Of a DNA stretch of 17,788 nt, positions 1 to 8,285 are shown one piece after another; the first letter of the stretch is position 1; each line of letters opens with the position of its first letter. Made by a program: the position numbers and the translations under genes. The notes beneath the pieces were generated by a model. The model saw only the letters and a program-made list of their open reading frames with translations. It was not told the origin of the DNA and made no database searches. Origin of the DNA: JBGPBY01 sp041481485 (GTDB lineage: Bacteria > Acidobacteriota > Terriglobia > 20CM-2-55-15); the NCBI GenBank assembly GCA_041481485.1, contig JBGPBY010000097.1, positions 1-17,788 of the forward strand, in the 5' to 3' direction.

Positions 1-2239
1 AGTCGAACACGATCGTGTGTTTGCCTGGCGTGAGCACGTCCGGTCCTTCCCAACGGTACTGCGCGAGGATCAGCATGTTGTAGTCGAAAACCGGCTTGCC
101 CTCGAGTATGTACAGCCCCCATCCACCCCAGCGCCCGCCCAGGGTGGCGAGCACTCCATCGCCGCCGCCCTGTGGCACATCGACTTCGGCGGTAATCGTG
201 TAGGACCTGCCCAGGATGTTCGGTGCATTACTGGAATTGATGCCGGAGTTCACCCCGCTGTACGTGAATACGGTCTTGCCGGCCGTCGCGCTCGGCCGCG
301 GTGCGAGCGACCGCGCAAACGTGTCGTTGTTCAGGGGAAGGACGTTGTACCTGGCTGCCTCCGTGATAAACAGTGCCTGCATTTCCTTCAGCTTATCAGG
401 CATCTTTGCCGCGAGGTCGTTGGCCTGCGAATAATCGTCGTTCAGGTTGTACAGCTCCCACTTGTAATCGTTGGGTGCGGGCAAGGGAGCGTTCAATATC
501 CATGGCCCATGTGGCGGCGTCGTGTTGGCATACCAGCCCTCATGATAGATTCCACGGTTCGCGATCATCTCGAAGTACTGCGTCTTGCGCGTCGACGGCA
601 TATTGGCGTTCGCTTTGTCGAAGGTGTAGACCATGCTCACACCTTCAATTGGCCTTTGCTTGATGCCATCGACCATCTGAGGAGCTTTGAGACCCGTGGC
701 ATCGAGGATCGTGGGCACGATGTCGATGATGTGGTGGAACTGGGTACGGACGGCCCCGGGGTCGTTGATATGGCCGGGCCAGCTGATCGCCATGCCCTGG
801 CGCGTGCCGCCGAAGTGCGATGCGATTTGCTTGGTCCACTTGAACGGCGTGTCGAATGCCCACGCCCAGCCAACCGCCATGTGCGGGTAGGTCGCTGCCG
901 AACCCCAGGCGTCATAGAACTTGAGTTGCTCGGCGACCGGAAAATCCAGGACGCCGTTGTACGCCGTGTACTGGTTTGGCGTGCCTGACAGTGTGCCTTC
1001 GGGGCTGGTGCCGTTGTCACCACATATATAGATGATCAATGTGTTGTCGAGTCTGCCCATATCCTCGATCTGTTGGATGACGCGGCCGATCTCGTGGTCG
1101 GTGTAGGCCGTGTAACCCGCGTACACCTCGGCCTGCCGGGCGAACAACTTTTTTTCGTCAGCCGATAGCGTTTCCCATTTCGGCAGGTCCTTATCCGGCC
1201 AGTCGGTCAGCTTCGCATTCGCGGGAATCACCCCTAACCGTTTCTGGTTGGCGAAAATTTGCTCGCGCATCGCGTTCCAGCCCACGTCGAACTTGCCCTT
1301 GAACTTGTCGCTCCACTCCCTGGTCGGCTGGTGTGGCGAGTGGCTTCCGCCGGGAACGTAGTAGACGAAAAACGGCTTGTCGGGCGCGGCGGCATTGAGC
1401 TCCTTCATGTAGGTAATCGCCTCGTCCGCCATGTCAGTGGTGAGGTTGTAGCCGGTCTTGCCGATCCACGGAAAGATCTGCTTGTTGTTCTGAAAGAGAT
1501 AAGGTGTCCATTGGTCGGTCTCGCCACCCATGAAGCCGTAGAAATAGTCGAAGCCCATGCCCGACGGCCATTGATCGAAGGGGCCCGCGAGCGTGTACTG
1601 GTAGGCCGGCGTATTGTGGTTCTTGCCGAACCAGGCGGTGGTATAGCCGTTGTCTTTGAGGATCCTGCCAATGGTCGCGCCCTCCGTACCAATGATCGAG
1701 TCATAGCCCGGAAAACCCGTGGACAGTTCGGTGACCACACCGAAACCCACCGAGTGGTGGTTTCGGCCTGTGATCAGCGCCGCCCGCGTGGGCGAGCACA
1801 GCGCGGTGGAGTTGAACTGCGTGTAGCGCAGCCCGGCCTTCGCGATACGGTCCAGCGACGGAGTCGGGATGACACCGCCGAAGGTGCTGCTGACGCCGTA
1901 ACCCTGGTCGTCGGTCATGATGAGCAGAATGTTGGGCGCACCCTTGGGCGGCACAATGGTTGGCGGCCACCACGGCTTAGAGTCCGCAGCGTTCTCCGTG
2001 ATCACGCCACCGAATTTCGGTTCCGGCGCCGGGAGTTGGTTTCCCGGAATCGTGGTCGTGGCTTCAGGAGAGCCCGGCGCACCTGTAGTCTGGGTGCTGC
2101 CATTGGGTGCCGCCGGAGGCTGCTGTTGTACACCGGCCTGTTGCGCCAAACGGGCCGCGAGCAAAAGTACGGCCACGGCAACTAGTGTCGCTCCAGGCGG
2201 CAAGTTACGCTTGATCCAATTCTCGCGCGCATATTTCAT
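1..2239 (-). CDS. Secreted Cys-type sulfatase (arylsulfatase family), 3' end cut by window edge
   Basis: Predicted to hydrolyse sulfate esters outside the cytoplasm; the substrate cannot be read from sequence. The minus-strand frame is open from the ATG at 2239 to the window edge (746 codons seen). The N-terminus has Lys/Arg followed by a hydrophobic stretch (about residues 17-30), then a Pro/Gln/Thr-rich linker to about residue 85, which fits a signal peptide or membrane anchor. The catalytic domain follows: a metal-binding IMTDDQG motif (D110, D111), the signature CSPTR with Cys148 (codon 1796-1798) as the formylglycine precursor, and a second metal site DNG (D408, N409). A lysine-containing WTKQIASHFGGTRQG segment follows. 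Family knowledge: the Cys must be oxidised by a formylglycine-generating enzyme, and none is encoded here. A strong Shine-Dalgarno supports the start. It is separated by 221 bp from the housekeeping run and is probably an independent, accessory gene. Confidence 0.93.
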   Translation of the reverse strand, partial: MKYARENWIKRNLPPGATLVAVAVLLLAARLAQQAGVQQQPPAAPNGSTQTTGAPGSPEATTTIPGNQLPAPEPKFGGVITENAADSKPWWPPTIVPPKGAPNILLIMTDDQGYGVSSTFGGVIPTPSLDRIAKAGLRYTQFNSTALCSPTRAALITGRNHHSVGFGVVTELSTGFPGYDSIIGTEGATIGRILKDNGYTTAWFGKNHNTPAYQYTLAGPFDQWPSGMGFDYFYGFMGGETDQWTPYLFQNNKQIFPWIGKTGYNLTTDMADEAITYMKELNAAAPDKPFFVYYVPGGSHSPHQPTREWSDKFKGKFDVGWNAMREQIFANQKRLGVIPANAKLTDWPDKDLPKWETLSADEKKLFARQAEVYAGYTAYTDHEIGRVIQQIEDMGRLDNTLIIYICGDNGTSPEGTLSGTPNQYTAYNGVLDFPVAEQLKFYDAWGSAATYPHMAVGWAWAFDTPFKWTKQIASHFGGTRQGMAISWPGHINDPGAVRTQFHHIIDIVPTILDATGLKAPQMVDGIKQRPIEGVSMVYTFDKANANMPSTRKTQYFEMIANRGIYHEGWYANTTPPHGPWILNAPLPAPNDYKWELYNLNDDYSQANDLAAKMPDKLKEMQALFITEAARYNVLPLNNDTFARSLAPRPSATAGKTVFTYSGVNSGINSSNAPNILGRSYTITAEVDVPQGGGDGVLATLGGRWGGWGLYILEGKPVFDYNMLILAQYRWEGPDVLTPGKHTIVFD

Positions 2240-2245
2240 GATCCT

Positions 2246-2251
2246 TCCTCC
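2246..2251 (-). promoter_or_regulatory. Shine-Dalgarno of the sulfatase gene
   Basis: GGAGGA on the minus strand lies 6 nt before the ATG at 2239 within a purine-rich GGGAGGAAGG stretch. It fixes the start codon. It contrasts with the poor ribosome sites of aroC, def and mlaE. No convincing -35/-10 pair was found further upstream in the 221-bp gap. Confidence 0.75.
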
Positions 2252-2460
2252 CTCATGGTTCCCCTGCGCATTGGTCTAAGCTGCTATATTCACTCGAATT
2301 TCACGCCTTAGCGTAGGTGCCAATCCTTCCGTATTGCAGTTACGGACAAGATCCTCTTACCGATAAGGCTGGCATAGTTTTTCTAAAGGAAAACCTGTAT
2401 GTGATGTCGGGGGCGAGTCCGCCAATCAGGGCGGCACACATGCCACGCAAGCGGATTTGT

Positions 2461-3072
2461 TCAGCCGACGTAGGCTTCGAACATGCGTTGGCGGAGAAAT
2501 GAACGGCGTTCTTCGAGTTCGTCAATGCGGCGGCGGTATTGGTTGCGGCCGAAGTAGTCGACAATTCCCATGAGAATCATCACGCCACCCATCAAGGCAA
2601 AAAAGTAGCTGAAGAAAAACAGGACGGGCACGTCTTCCAGCAGGTGTGTGAAGAACCCCACCAGATGCAGAATCGCACCGATACTTCCGACGGAGGCGCC
2701 AATCCCCATCTTGATCCGGCAGTTCGTATATTTTCCCGTCAGATTCATGATCTCCACGGATACCAGGGCATACTCTCGCGCGATGGCAGTCTCTTCCCTT
2801 TCGGCACGGCGGGAACGGGAACGAGGGGCCGACGGCGCCTCTTCGTATCGACGTACGATGTCGTCATACTCCTTCCGCGACGCAGGATTCATCAAGGTCT
2901 CGAAGATAAAATTGAAGCGGCTCATTTGTTCATGAGCCCAGGCCTGTTTTTCCGGCGGATTTTTGTCTGGATGGTAGACCTTGGCGATCTCTTTGAACGC
3001 GTGCTTGATCTGTGCCGGCTTCGCGTCACGCTCAATGTTGAGTTCGTCGTAGAAGGTCTTGATGCGCGGCAT
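2461..3072 (-). CDS. Membrane-anchored J-domain (DnaJ-like) protein
   Basis: A 203-residue J-domain co-chaperone, expected to stimulate the ATPase of a DnaK-type Hsp70 at the membrane. Residues about 6-72 form the J domain with the essential HPD tripeptide at 34-36 (YHPDKN context). There is no Gly/Phe region, zinc finger or C-terminal client domain, so this is a class C J-protein and not DnaJ. A basic Arg/Ser-rich linker (about 80-92) leads to a helical region, then two hydrophobic segments (about 122-145 and 148-174) separated by a short acidic turn, and a charged C-terminal helix. The topology would place both the J domain and the tail in the cytoplasm. It lies 32 nt downstream of birA. 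A TATAAT hexamer in that gap could give it its own promoter. The partner is unknown. Confidence 0.85.
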   Translation of the reverse strand: MPRIKTFYDELNIERDAKPAQIKHAFKEIAKVYHPDKNPPEKQAWAHEQMSRFNFIFETLMNPASRKEYDDIVRRYEEAPSAPRSRSRRAEREETAIAREYALVSVEIMNLTGKYTNCRIKMGIGASVGSIGAILHLVGFFTHLLEDVPVLFFFSYFFALMGGVMILMGIVDYFGRNQYRRRIDELEERRSFLRQRMFEAYVG

Positions 3073-3082
3073 GGGTTCACCA

Positions 3083-3088
3083 ATTATA
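3083..3088 (-). promoter_or_regulatory. Possible -10 box (TATAAT) of the J-domain gene
   Basis: A perfect TATAAT on the minus strand ends 10 nt before the ATG at 3072, in the short gap after birA. No good -35 is visible at 16-18 nt. An SD-like GGTGA also sits 4 nt before the ATG, so the gene may be read from the birA transcript, from its own short-leader transcript, or both. Confidence 0.4.
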
Positions 3089-3104
3089 CATTCGTGCGAT
3101 AAAA

Positions 3105-4088
3105 CTAACTCCAGGCCACCACATCGCCGCTATAGACTTCCTCAATTTTGCCATTGCCGGTTTCTATGCGAATCGCGCCCGACGCGTTCAGTCCCCGGGT
3201 CACACCTTCAATCATGCGGAACCCATCGTTCACTTTCAACTGCCGGCCGGACGCAAAGCTGGAATGCCGCGTCCATGAATCAATAACTGCAGACGGACCG
3301 GTTTGTTCGAAGCTAGACAAGAGGGTTTCAAATTCTTCCAGAAATGCCGCCAGGCATTCGATTCGGGAATGGATTCGCCCGGAGGCCATCCGGAGAGAGA
3401 TTGCCGTATCTGCCAATTCCGCCGGCATCGCCACATGATTGACGTTCAAACCGATACCGATAATAAGCGAATTCACGCGATCGAACTCCGCCTGCATCTC
3501 CGCGAGAATGCCGCACACCTTTTTCCCCTGAACGAGTAAATCGTTCGGCCATTTGATATCCACATCCAGACCCGTTTCCCGCTCGATGGCATGATGAAGT
3601 GCCACTGCAGCGCCCAAAGTGAAGAGCGGTGCATACTGCGGCGGCACCTTTGGGCGCAGTACCAGCGAAAAGTACAATCCGCTCTCCGGTTCGGAATGCC
3701 AGAAGCGGCCAAGCCTTCCACGTCCCGCAGTCTGAGCTTCAGCAATAATGACGGATCCGTGCGAAACCTTTCGGCCATGGGTCCACAGCCTCGATGCAAA
3801 CGCATTGGTCGAATCGACGCTGAAGAAATGAAAAATCGTCCTACCCAACTCGCGAGTATGCAATCGCGGTCGAATCAGCTGCGGCAAAAGAACGTCGGGA
3901 AGGCGCATCAGGCGGTATCCGGTGAAAAGTTCGCCGCGAATTTCCACGCCAAAGCTGCGCAGTTTTTCCACCCAGCGTGAAATTGTGGAATGCGACACGT
4001 TCAGGTCTTCAGCCAGTTTTTCGCCGGAAACCGCGAGGGTCATGTTTTGCATCAATGCAAACAACAACTCGTCGAGTTTCCTGTCCAT
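3105..4088 (-). CDS. birA: Bifunctional biotin-protein ligase / biotin operon repressor
   Basis: Activates biotin to biotinyl-AMP and transfers it to the carrier domain of biotin-dependent carboxylases. The 327 residues match the long, bifunctional BirA form. Residues about 1-62 are a winged helix-turn-helix (DLNVSHSTISRWVEKL as the recognition region). The catalytic core follows, with the biotinyl-AMP loop GRGRLGRFW at 122-130, KWPND at 179-183, a CGILAE motif at 192-197 and GIGLNVN. A small C-terminal SH3-like domain closes the protein. Because the DNA-binding domain is intact, it may also repress biotin genes, although none lie in the window and no BirA operator palindrome was noticed. The ATG is 4 nt after the nadC stop, so translation is probably coupled. 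Confidence 0.95.
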   Translation of the reverse strand: MDRKLDELLFALMQNMTLAVSGEKLAEDLNVSHSTISRWVEKLRSFGVEIRGELFTGYRLMRLPDVLLPQLIRPRLHTRELGRTIFHFFSVDSTNAFASRLWTHGRKVSHGSVIIAEAQTAGRGRLGRFWHSEPESGLYFSLVLRPKVPPQYAPLFTLGAAVALHHAIERETGLDVDIKWPNDLLVQGKKVCGILAEMQAEFDRVNSLIIGIGLNVNHVAMPAELADTAISLRMASGRIHSRIECLAAFLEEFETLLSSFEQTGPSAVIDSWTRHSSFASGRQLKVNDGFRMIEGVTRGLNASGAIRIETGNGKIEEVYSGDVVAWS

Positions 4089-4092
4089 GAGT

Positions 4093-4938
4093 TCAGCTCG
4101 GTGTCACGCGCAAATGGATATCGGCGGCCTGAACAGAGTGCGTCAAAGCGCCCACAGAGATGCGATCGACTCCCGCTTCCGCATAGCCGCGAATATTGTC
4201 CAGCGTGATGCCGCCGGAGGATTCAAGTGGAACGCGGCCCCGGCATTGCGCCACAGCCTGCTGCGTTAATTCCACAGAAAAATTGTCCAGCAGAACCACA
4301 TCGGCACCGGCGCGAATGGCCTCTTCCAGCTGCATGAGATTCGACACTTCGACTTCGATTTGAAAGGTGCCCGCAATACTGTGCCGCGCCATGTTGACCG
4401 ATTCAGTCAGCGTTGAATGGAAGGCCAGGTGGTTGTTCTTGATCAGCACCGCATCATATAACCCCATTCGATGATTGGTGGCGCCGCCGCACGCGACCGC
4501 ATACTTATCCAGCAGCCGCAATCCCGGTACGGTTTTTCGAGTATCAATCACTTTGGCCTTCGTACCTGCGACGCGCCGGACGAATGCTGACGTCTGTGTG
4601 GCGATACCGCACATTCTCTGAAGTATGTTCAGTGTGACTCGTTCCGCGGCCAGTATGGATCGCGCCGAGCCGTTCAACTCCGCCAATGGAAACCCTTCGT
4701 TTACAGAATCGCCGTCATTGGAAAGATACCGAAACTTCAGAGTGGAATCGACCATCCGCGCCAGTTGTTCCACGACCGGAAGACCGGAAACCACCAAGGG
4801 TTGCTTTGTTGTATAGCGTGCGACAGCCTGGGCCTCAGGAGGAATCGTGGCAGACGAGGTCACATCGCCGGATCCCAGATCCTCGTCGAGTGCAATGCGG
4901 AGGATCTCCTGAATCCGGCCGAGGTCGAGCGGAATCAT
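4093..4938 (-). CDS. nadC: Nicotinate-nucleotide pyrophosphorylase (quinolinate phosphoribosyltransferase, carboxylating)
   Basis: Converts quinolinate and PRPP to nicotinate mononucleotide, CO2 and pyrophosphate in de novo NAD synthesis. I chose the ATG at 4938 (281 residues). The frame is open up to 5019, but that would overlap valS by 80 bp and add a 27-residue, poorly conserved lead, whereas MIPLDLGRIQ begins like other NadC proteins and lies 1 nt after the valS stop. Diagnostic segments are DEDLGSGDVT (18-27), AAERVTLNILQRMCGIAT (97-114), the DTRKTVPGLR phosphate-binding region (132-141), CGGATNHRMGLYDAVLIKNNH around 150-170, EVEV (195-198), LLDNF (216-220) and SSGGI (240-244). nadA and nadB are not in the window. 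It sits between valS and birA. Confidence 0.95.
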   Translation of the reverse strand: MIPLDLGRIQEILRIALDEDLGSGDVTSSATIPPEAQAVARYTTKQPLVVSGLPVVEQLARMVDSTLKFRYLSNDGDSVNEGFPLAELNGSARSILAAERVTLNILQRMCGIATQTSAFVRRVAGTKAKVIDTRKTVPGLRLLDKYAVACGGATNHRMGLYDAVLIKNNHLAFHSTLTESVNMARHSIAGTFQIEVEVSNLMQLEEAIRAGADVVLLDNFSVELTQQAVAQCRGRVPLESSGGITLDNIRGYAEAGVDRISVGALTHSVQAADIHLRVTPS

Positions 4939-4939
4939 A

Positions 4940-7564
4940 CTAATCGAAGCGATCGATTCCTGCCGAGAGCTTCTCGATTTGATCCTGCAGTTCGACCTGC
5001 CGGCGTTTCTTTTCGTCAACCACTTCAGACGGGGCGCGCGAAACGAAATCCGGATTGGAAAGCTGGTTCTGAATGCCTGCCACTTCCTGAATCAATTTCT
5101 CGCGCGCTTTGGCAAGGCGGCTCCGTTCCGCCGCCGGGTCAATCACTCCGGCCAACGGAATTTCAATGGAACAGCCCGCAGCCACAGCCTGGGCGGATAA
5201 CCTGTCGCCGGACAATGCGGCCACAAGCTCGATCGACTCCACGGAGGCAAGCCGGTGGATATAGTTCTTTGCCTCATCAATAAGGGCGGCGAGGCCGGCG
5301 TCTGTGGATGCAATGCGCAGCTTAACCGTCTGTTTGGCATCCACATTCATCTCCGCCCGTATATTTCGAACCTTGGTAATCAGATCCTGCACCATTTCCG
5401 CATGCAACTCCGCCTTCTCATCGTCGGCATGACTCTCAAGCTCAGGATAAGGAGCAATGACAATGGATTCTCCGGTGTGCGGAATTCCCTGCCAGAGCTC
5501 TTCAGTGATAAACGGCATGAACGGATGAAGCAGACGCAATGCACTTTCGAATACATAAAGAAGTGTCGCCTTCGACTGCTCGGGGTGAAGCTTGGTCATT
5601 TCGAGATACCACGAGCAGAATTCGTCCCAGAAAAAACGATAGATGGTCCGTGTGGCTTCGTGCAGGTTGTACTGCTCCATCGAAGCGCGAACTTCCTGTG
5701 TCGCACGGGCGAGGCGTGCCAGGATCCAGCGATCGACCAACGCCAGGTTGGTGTTCCGTAGTTCTTCGATCGACGGCAAGCGATCGGAGGCGGCCACATG
5801 CTGCGAAATGAACCGTCCGGCATTCCAGATCTTGGTGGCGAAAAAACGATAGCTGTCCAGCAGCGAATCGGAAACAGCGATGTCCGTGCCTGGCGCTCCC
5901 ATCCGTGCGAATGCGAAGCGCACGGCGTCGGTACCGAACTTGTCGCATATTTCCAGGGGGTCCACGACGTTGCCTTTCGACTTGGACATTTTCTGTTTTT
6001 CCGCGTCGCGAATCATGCCGGTGATGTAGACCGCTCGAAATGGAACATCATTCATGAACTTCAGGCCGAGCATCATCATGCGCGCGACCCAGAAAAAGAT
6101 GATGTCGTATGCCGTCACCAGCACTGACCCTGGATAAAACGCTTTCAGATCGGCCGTTTGATCGGGCCATCCCAGCGTCGAGAACGGCCATAGCCCGGAA
6201 CTGAACCATGTGTCCAGCACGTCCTGATCCTGACGTAACTCGGATGATCCGCATTTCGAACATTGGACAGGGTCGACGCGCGCGACGATGATTTCGCCGC
6301 AGGAGCAATACCAGGCGGGAATACGATGTCCCCACCACAATTGCCGGGAGATGCACCAGTCGCGAATATTCCTCATCCACTCGAAATAGGTCTTTGACCA
6401 ATTCGAGGGAACAAACTCCGTGCGTCCGGTTTCCACAGCGTCAATTGCGGGATCGGCAAGAGACTGGATCTTCACAAACCATTGGGTCGACAACAAGGGC
6501 TCCACAGAAGTGGAACAACGTTCACATTCGCCGATGTTGTTTTTCAGCGTCTCCACTTTCACGAGGAAACCCTGCGCTTCGAGGTCTTCCACAATTTTCT
6601 TGCGAGCCGCAAAACGATCGAGCCCCCGGTACACTCCGCCTTCCGCAGTGATCGTCGCGTCCTCTCCAATAACACTGATCTGCGCAAGGTGGTGCCGTTG
6701 GCCGATTTCGAAGTCGGCCAGATCGTGTGCCGGAGTCACCTTCACCGCTCCGGTTCCAAATTTCAGGTCGACGGCAGAATCCTCGATTAACGGTATTTCA
6801 CGGCCGACCAATGGAAGGATGATTTGCTGTCCGATACGTCCGCGGTACCGCACGTCTTCCGGATTCACTGCGACCGCCGTATCCCCAAGCATGGTTTCCG
6901 GACGTGTCGTGGCAACTTCAATGAATTCGTCTGGTTTGTCCTTGACCGGATATCGAACGTGGTACAGCTTCGAATCCGAGGACTTATATTTCACCTCGAG
7001 ATCCGAAATCGCACTCATGCAGCGCGGACACCAGTTGATTAGCCGCTTGCTGCGGTAAATCAGATTCTCTTCGTAGAGCCTGACGAAGACTTCGCGTACA
7101 GCGCGCGATAGTCCTTCATCGAGTGTGAAACGTTCGCGAGACCAGTCGCACGATGATCCGATGCGCCGGATTTGCCGCAGGATATTTCCGCCGTATTCCT
7201 CTTTCCACTTCCAGACTCGTTTGACAAACTCTTCACGTCCAAGTTCCTGGCGGGTCTTGCCTTCCTTCCGCAGTTCCCGTTCGACCACCCATTGAGTGGC
7301 AATACCGGCGTGGTCCATTCCCGGCAGCCAGAGCGTGTTGAAGCCCTGCATGCGCTTGCGGCGGATAATCGCATCCTGAACGGTGTTATTAAGCATGTGG
7401 CCAATGTGAAGCGATCCGGTCACATTGGGAGGAGGCATAACGATTGCAAACGCAGGCTTCGTGGAGTTTGCGTCTGCTCGAAAGTATCCCTGCGATTCCC
7501 ACCAACCATACCACCGGCTTTCCACTTCCCCTGGGTTGTAGGTTTTCGAGAAATCAGCCTTCAT
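4940..7564 (-). CDS. valS: Valine--tRNA ligase
   Basis: Charges tRNA-Val with valine and edits mischarged threonine. The length of 874 residues is normal for bacterial ValRS. Class I signatures are present: HIGH at 53-56 in PPPNVTGSLHIGH, and KMSKS at 525-529. The editing (CP1) domain spans roughly 210-345, with the TTRPET motif starting at 219 and the HDLADFEIG motif. Cys pairs at 179/182, 347/350, 420/422 and 435/438 could hold zinc. The anticodon-binding domain (WDEFCSWYLEMTK) follows, and the last ~65 residues form the Arg/Lys/Glu-rich coiled-coil arm typical of ValRS. The start overlaps the end of the upstream receiver-domain gene by 11 nt, and nadC begins 1 nt after its stop. No T-box-like leader was seen, as expected inside an operon. 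Confidence 0.97.
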   Translation of the reverse strand: MKADFSKTYNPGEVESRWYGWWESQGYFRADANSTKPAFAIVMPPPNVTGSLHIGHMLNNTVQDAIIRRKRMQGFNTLWLPGMDHAGIATQWVVERELRKEGKTRQELGREEFVKRVWKWKEEYGGNILRQIRRIGSSCDWSRERFTLDEGLSRAVREVFVRLYEENLIYRSKRLINWCPRCMSAISDLEVKYKSSDSKLYHVRYPVKDKPDEFIEVATTRPETMLGDTAVAVNPEDVRYRGRIGQQIILPLVGREIPLIEDSAVDLKFGTGAVKVTPAHDLADFEIGQRHHLAQISVIGEDATITAEGGVYRGLDRFAARKKIVEDLEAQGFLVKVETLKNNIGECERCSTSVEPLLSTQWFVKIQSLADPAIDAVETGRTEFVPSNWSKTYFEWMRNIRDWCISRQLWWGHRIPAWYCSCGEIIVARVDPVQCSKCGSSELRQDQDVLDTWFSSGLWPFSTLGWPDQTADLKAFYPGSVLVTAYDIIFFWVARMMMLGLKFMNDVPFRAVYITGMIRDAEKQKMSKSKGNVVDPLEICDKFGTDAVRFAFARMGAPGTDIAVSDSLLDSYRFFATKIWNAGRFISQHVAASDRLPSIEELRNTNLALVDRWILARLARATQEVRASMEQYNLHEATRTIYRFFWDEFCSWYLEMTKLHPEQSKATLLYVFESALRLLHPFMPFITEELWQGIPHTGESIVIAPYPELESHADDEKAELHAEMVQDLITKVRNIRAEMNVDAKQTVKLRIASTDAGLAALIDEAKNYIHRLASVESIELVAALSGDRLSAQAVAAGCSIEIPLAGVIDPAAERSRLAKAREKLIQEVAGIQNQLSNPDFVSRAPSEVVDEKKRRQVELQDQIEKLSAGIDRFD

Positions 7565-8285
7565 GCGTGGATCGTTTGAGTTCTTCGCGAATAACTCTCG
7601 TGGCGATTTCGGGAACGACGTCCCATGCGATGCTTTCGATTACCGGCGAGGACAGTTTCTGAATGACACGATCGGCAATTTTGTCCAGGTCTTCGTCTCG
7701 CAGAACGAACGAGGGACTGGTCTCGGCGCTTGATTTTAGTGGGAAGAGGTCTTCCAGACCCAGCAGATCGTCGCTGGATGCGCTGGATGCGCCAGCGTTA
7801 GCGCCAACAACCGGAGTGGCAGGCCCAGCGCCCGCAGGGGCCGCCTGTTCCAATGGCCGCGCCGTTCCGGCTTCGGCAGGCGCTGCTTCAACGCTTTCTC
7901 GTGGAGCAAAAACCGCCATCACCATTTCAATGAGTGCCTGCGGTTCAAACGGCTTCTTGATATGCGCAGAAGCGCCGGCATCCCTGGCGTTTCCTTCATC
8001 AAATGCGTCGAAGGCACCCACCAGCAAGATGACGGGTGTGTGCGGACGAGACGCGTGCGCGCGAATATGCGAACACACTTCAAAACCATTTTTCCCAGGC
8101 ATGTAAATGTCGGCGAGAACGGCCGCAGGACTGATGTCTTCGAACTTCCGGATGGCGGCGTCGCCGTTGCTGACGGTTACGATATCGAACCGAGTACCGG
8201 CAAATGTGTTGGTAACCAGCCGTTGAATGGTGGAACTGTCGTCGGCAAGCAGAATGGTTTGCCGCATTTCCTCACTTGAACTCAC
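7554..8285 (-). CDS. Receiver-domain protein with Ala/Pro linker and helical C-terminal tail
   Basis: A 243-residue response-regulator-like protein without a DNA-binding domain. Residues about 9-122 are a CheY-like receiver: acidic pair D15/D16, phospho-acceptor D59 in LADIYMPG, and K112 in HIKKPFEP. The switch Ser/Thr after strand 4 is replaced (PVILLVGAF, V90). Residues about 125-170 are a low-complexity Ala/Pro/Gly linker. The C-terminus (about 196-240) is an amphipathic helical region with IESIAWDVVPEIATRVIREEL, which resembles the helical C-terminus of the polar scaffold PopZ; this is a visual impression only. The start is GTG at 8285, overlapping the bamD stop as GTGA and preceded by AAGGTG at 8 nt; ATG at 8267 (residue 7) is the alternative. 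No histidine kinase is nearby. Output by protein-protein contact is inferred. Confidence 0.85.
   Translation of the reverse strand: MSSSEEMRQTILLADDSSTIQRLVTNTFAGTRFDIVTVSNGDAAIRKFEDISPAAVLADIYMPGKNGFEVCSHIRAHASRPHTPVILLVGAFDAFDEGNARDAGASAHIKKPFEPQALIEMVMAVFAPRESVEAAPAEAGTARPLEQAAPAGAGPATPVVGANAGASSASSDDLLGLEDLFPLKSSAETSPSFVLRDEDLDKIADRVIQKLSSPVIESIAWDVVPEIATRVIREELKRSTHEG

Noticed and set aside
17..2185. Long plus-strand open frames (17-988 and 1259-2185) opposite the sulfatase
   Set aside because: The minus strand encodes a full sulfatase with Cys, Asp and Asn active-site motifs in one unbroken frame; the plus-strand proteins are Arg/Val/His-rich and show no domain.
2377..2434. Hairpins at 2377-2394 (GTTTTTC/GGAAAAC) and 2419-2434 (CCGCC/GGCGG) as terminator or operator downstream of the J-protein gene
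   Set aside because: Stems are only 5-7 bp, the first contains a wobble pair, and neither is followed by a T-tract on the minus strand.
2539..3102. 187-residue plus-strand frame opposite the J-domain gene
   Set aside because: It is the antisense of a clear HPD-containing J domain and has no motif or ribosome site of its own.
4939..5019. Upstream extension of nadC to an earlier start at 5019
   Set aside because: It would overlap valS by 80 bp and adds 27 residues rich in Arg/Ser not found in NadC; the ATG 1 nt after the valS stop fits the family.
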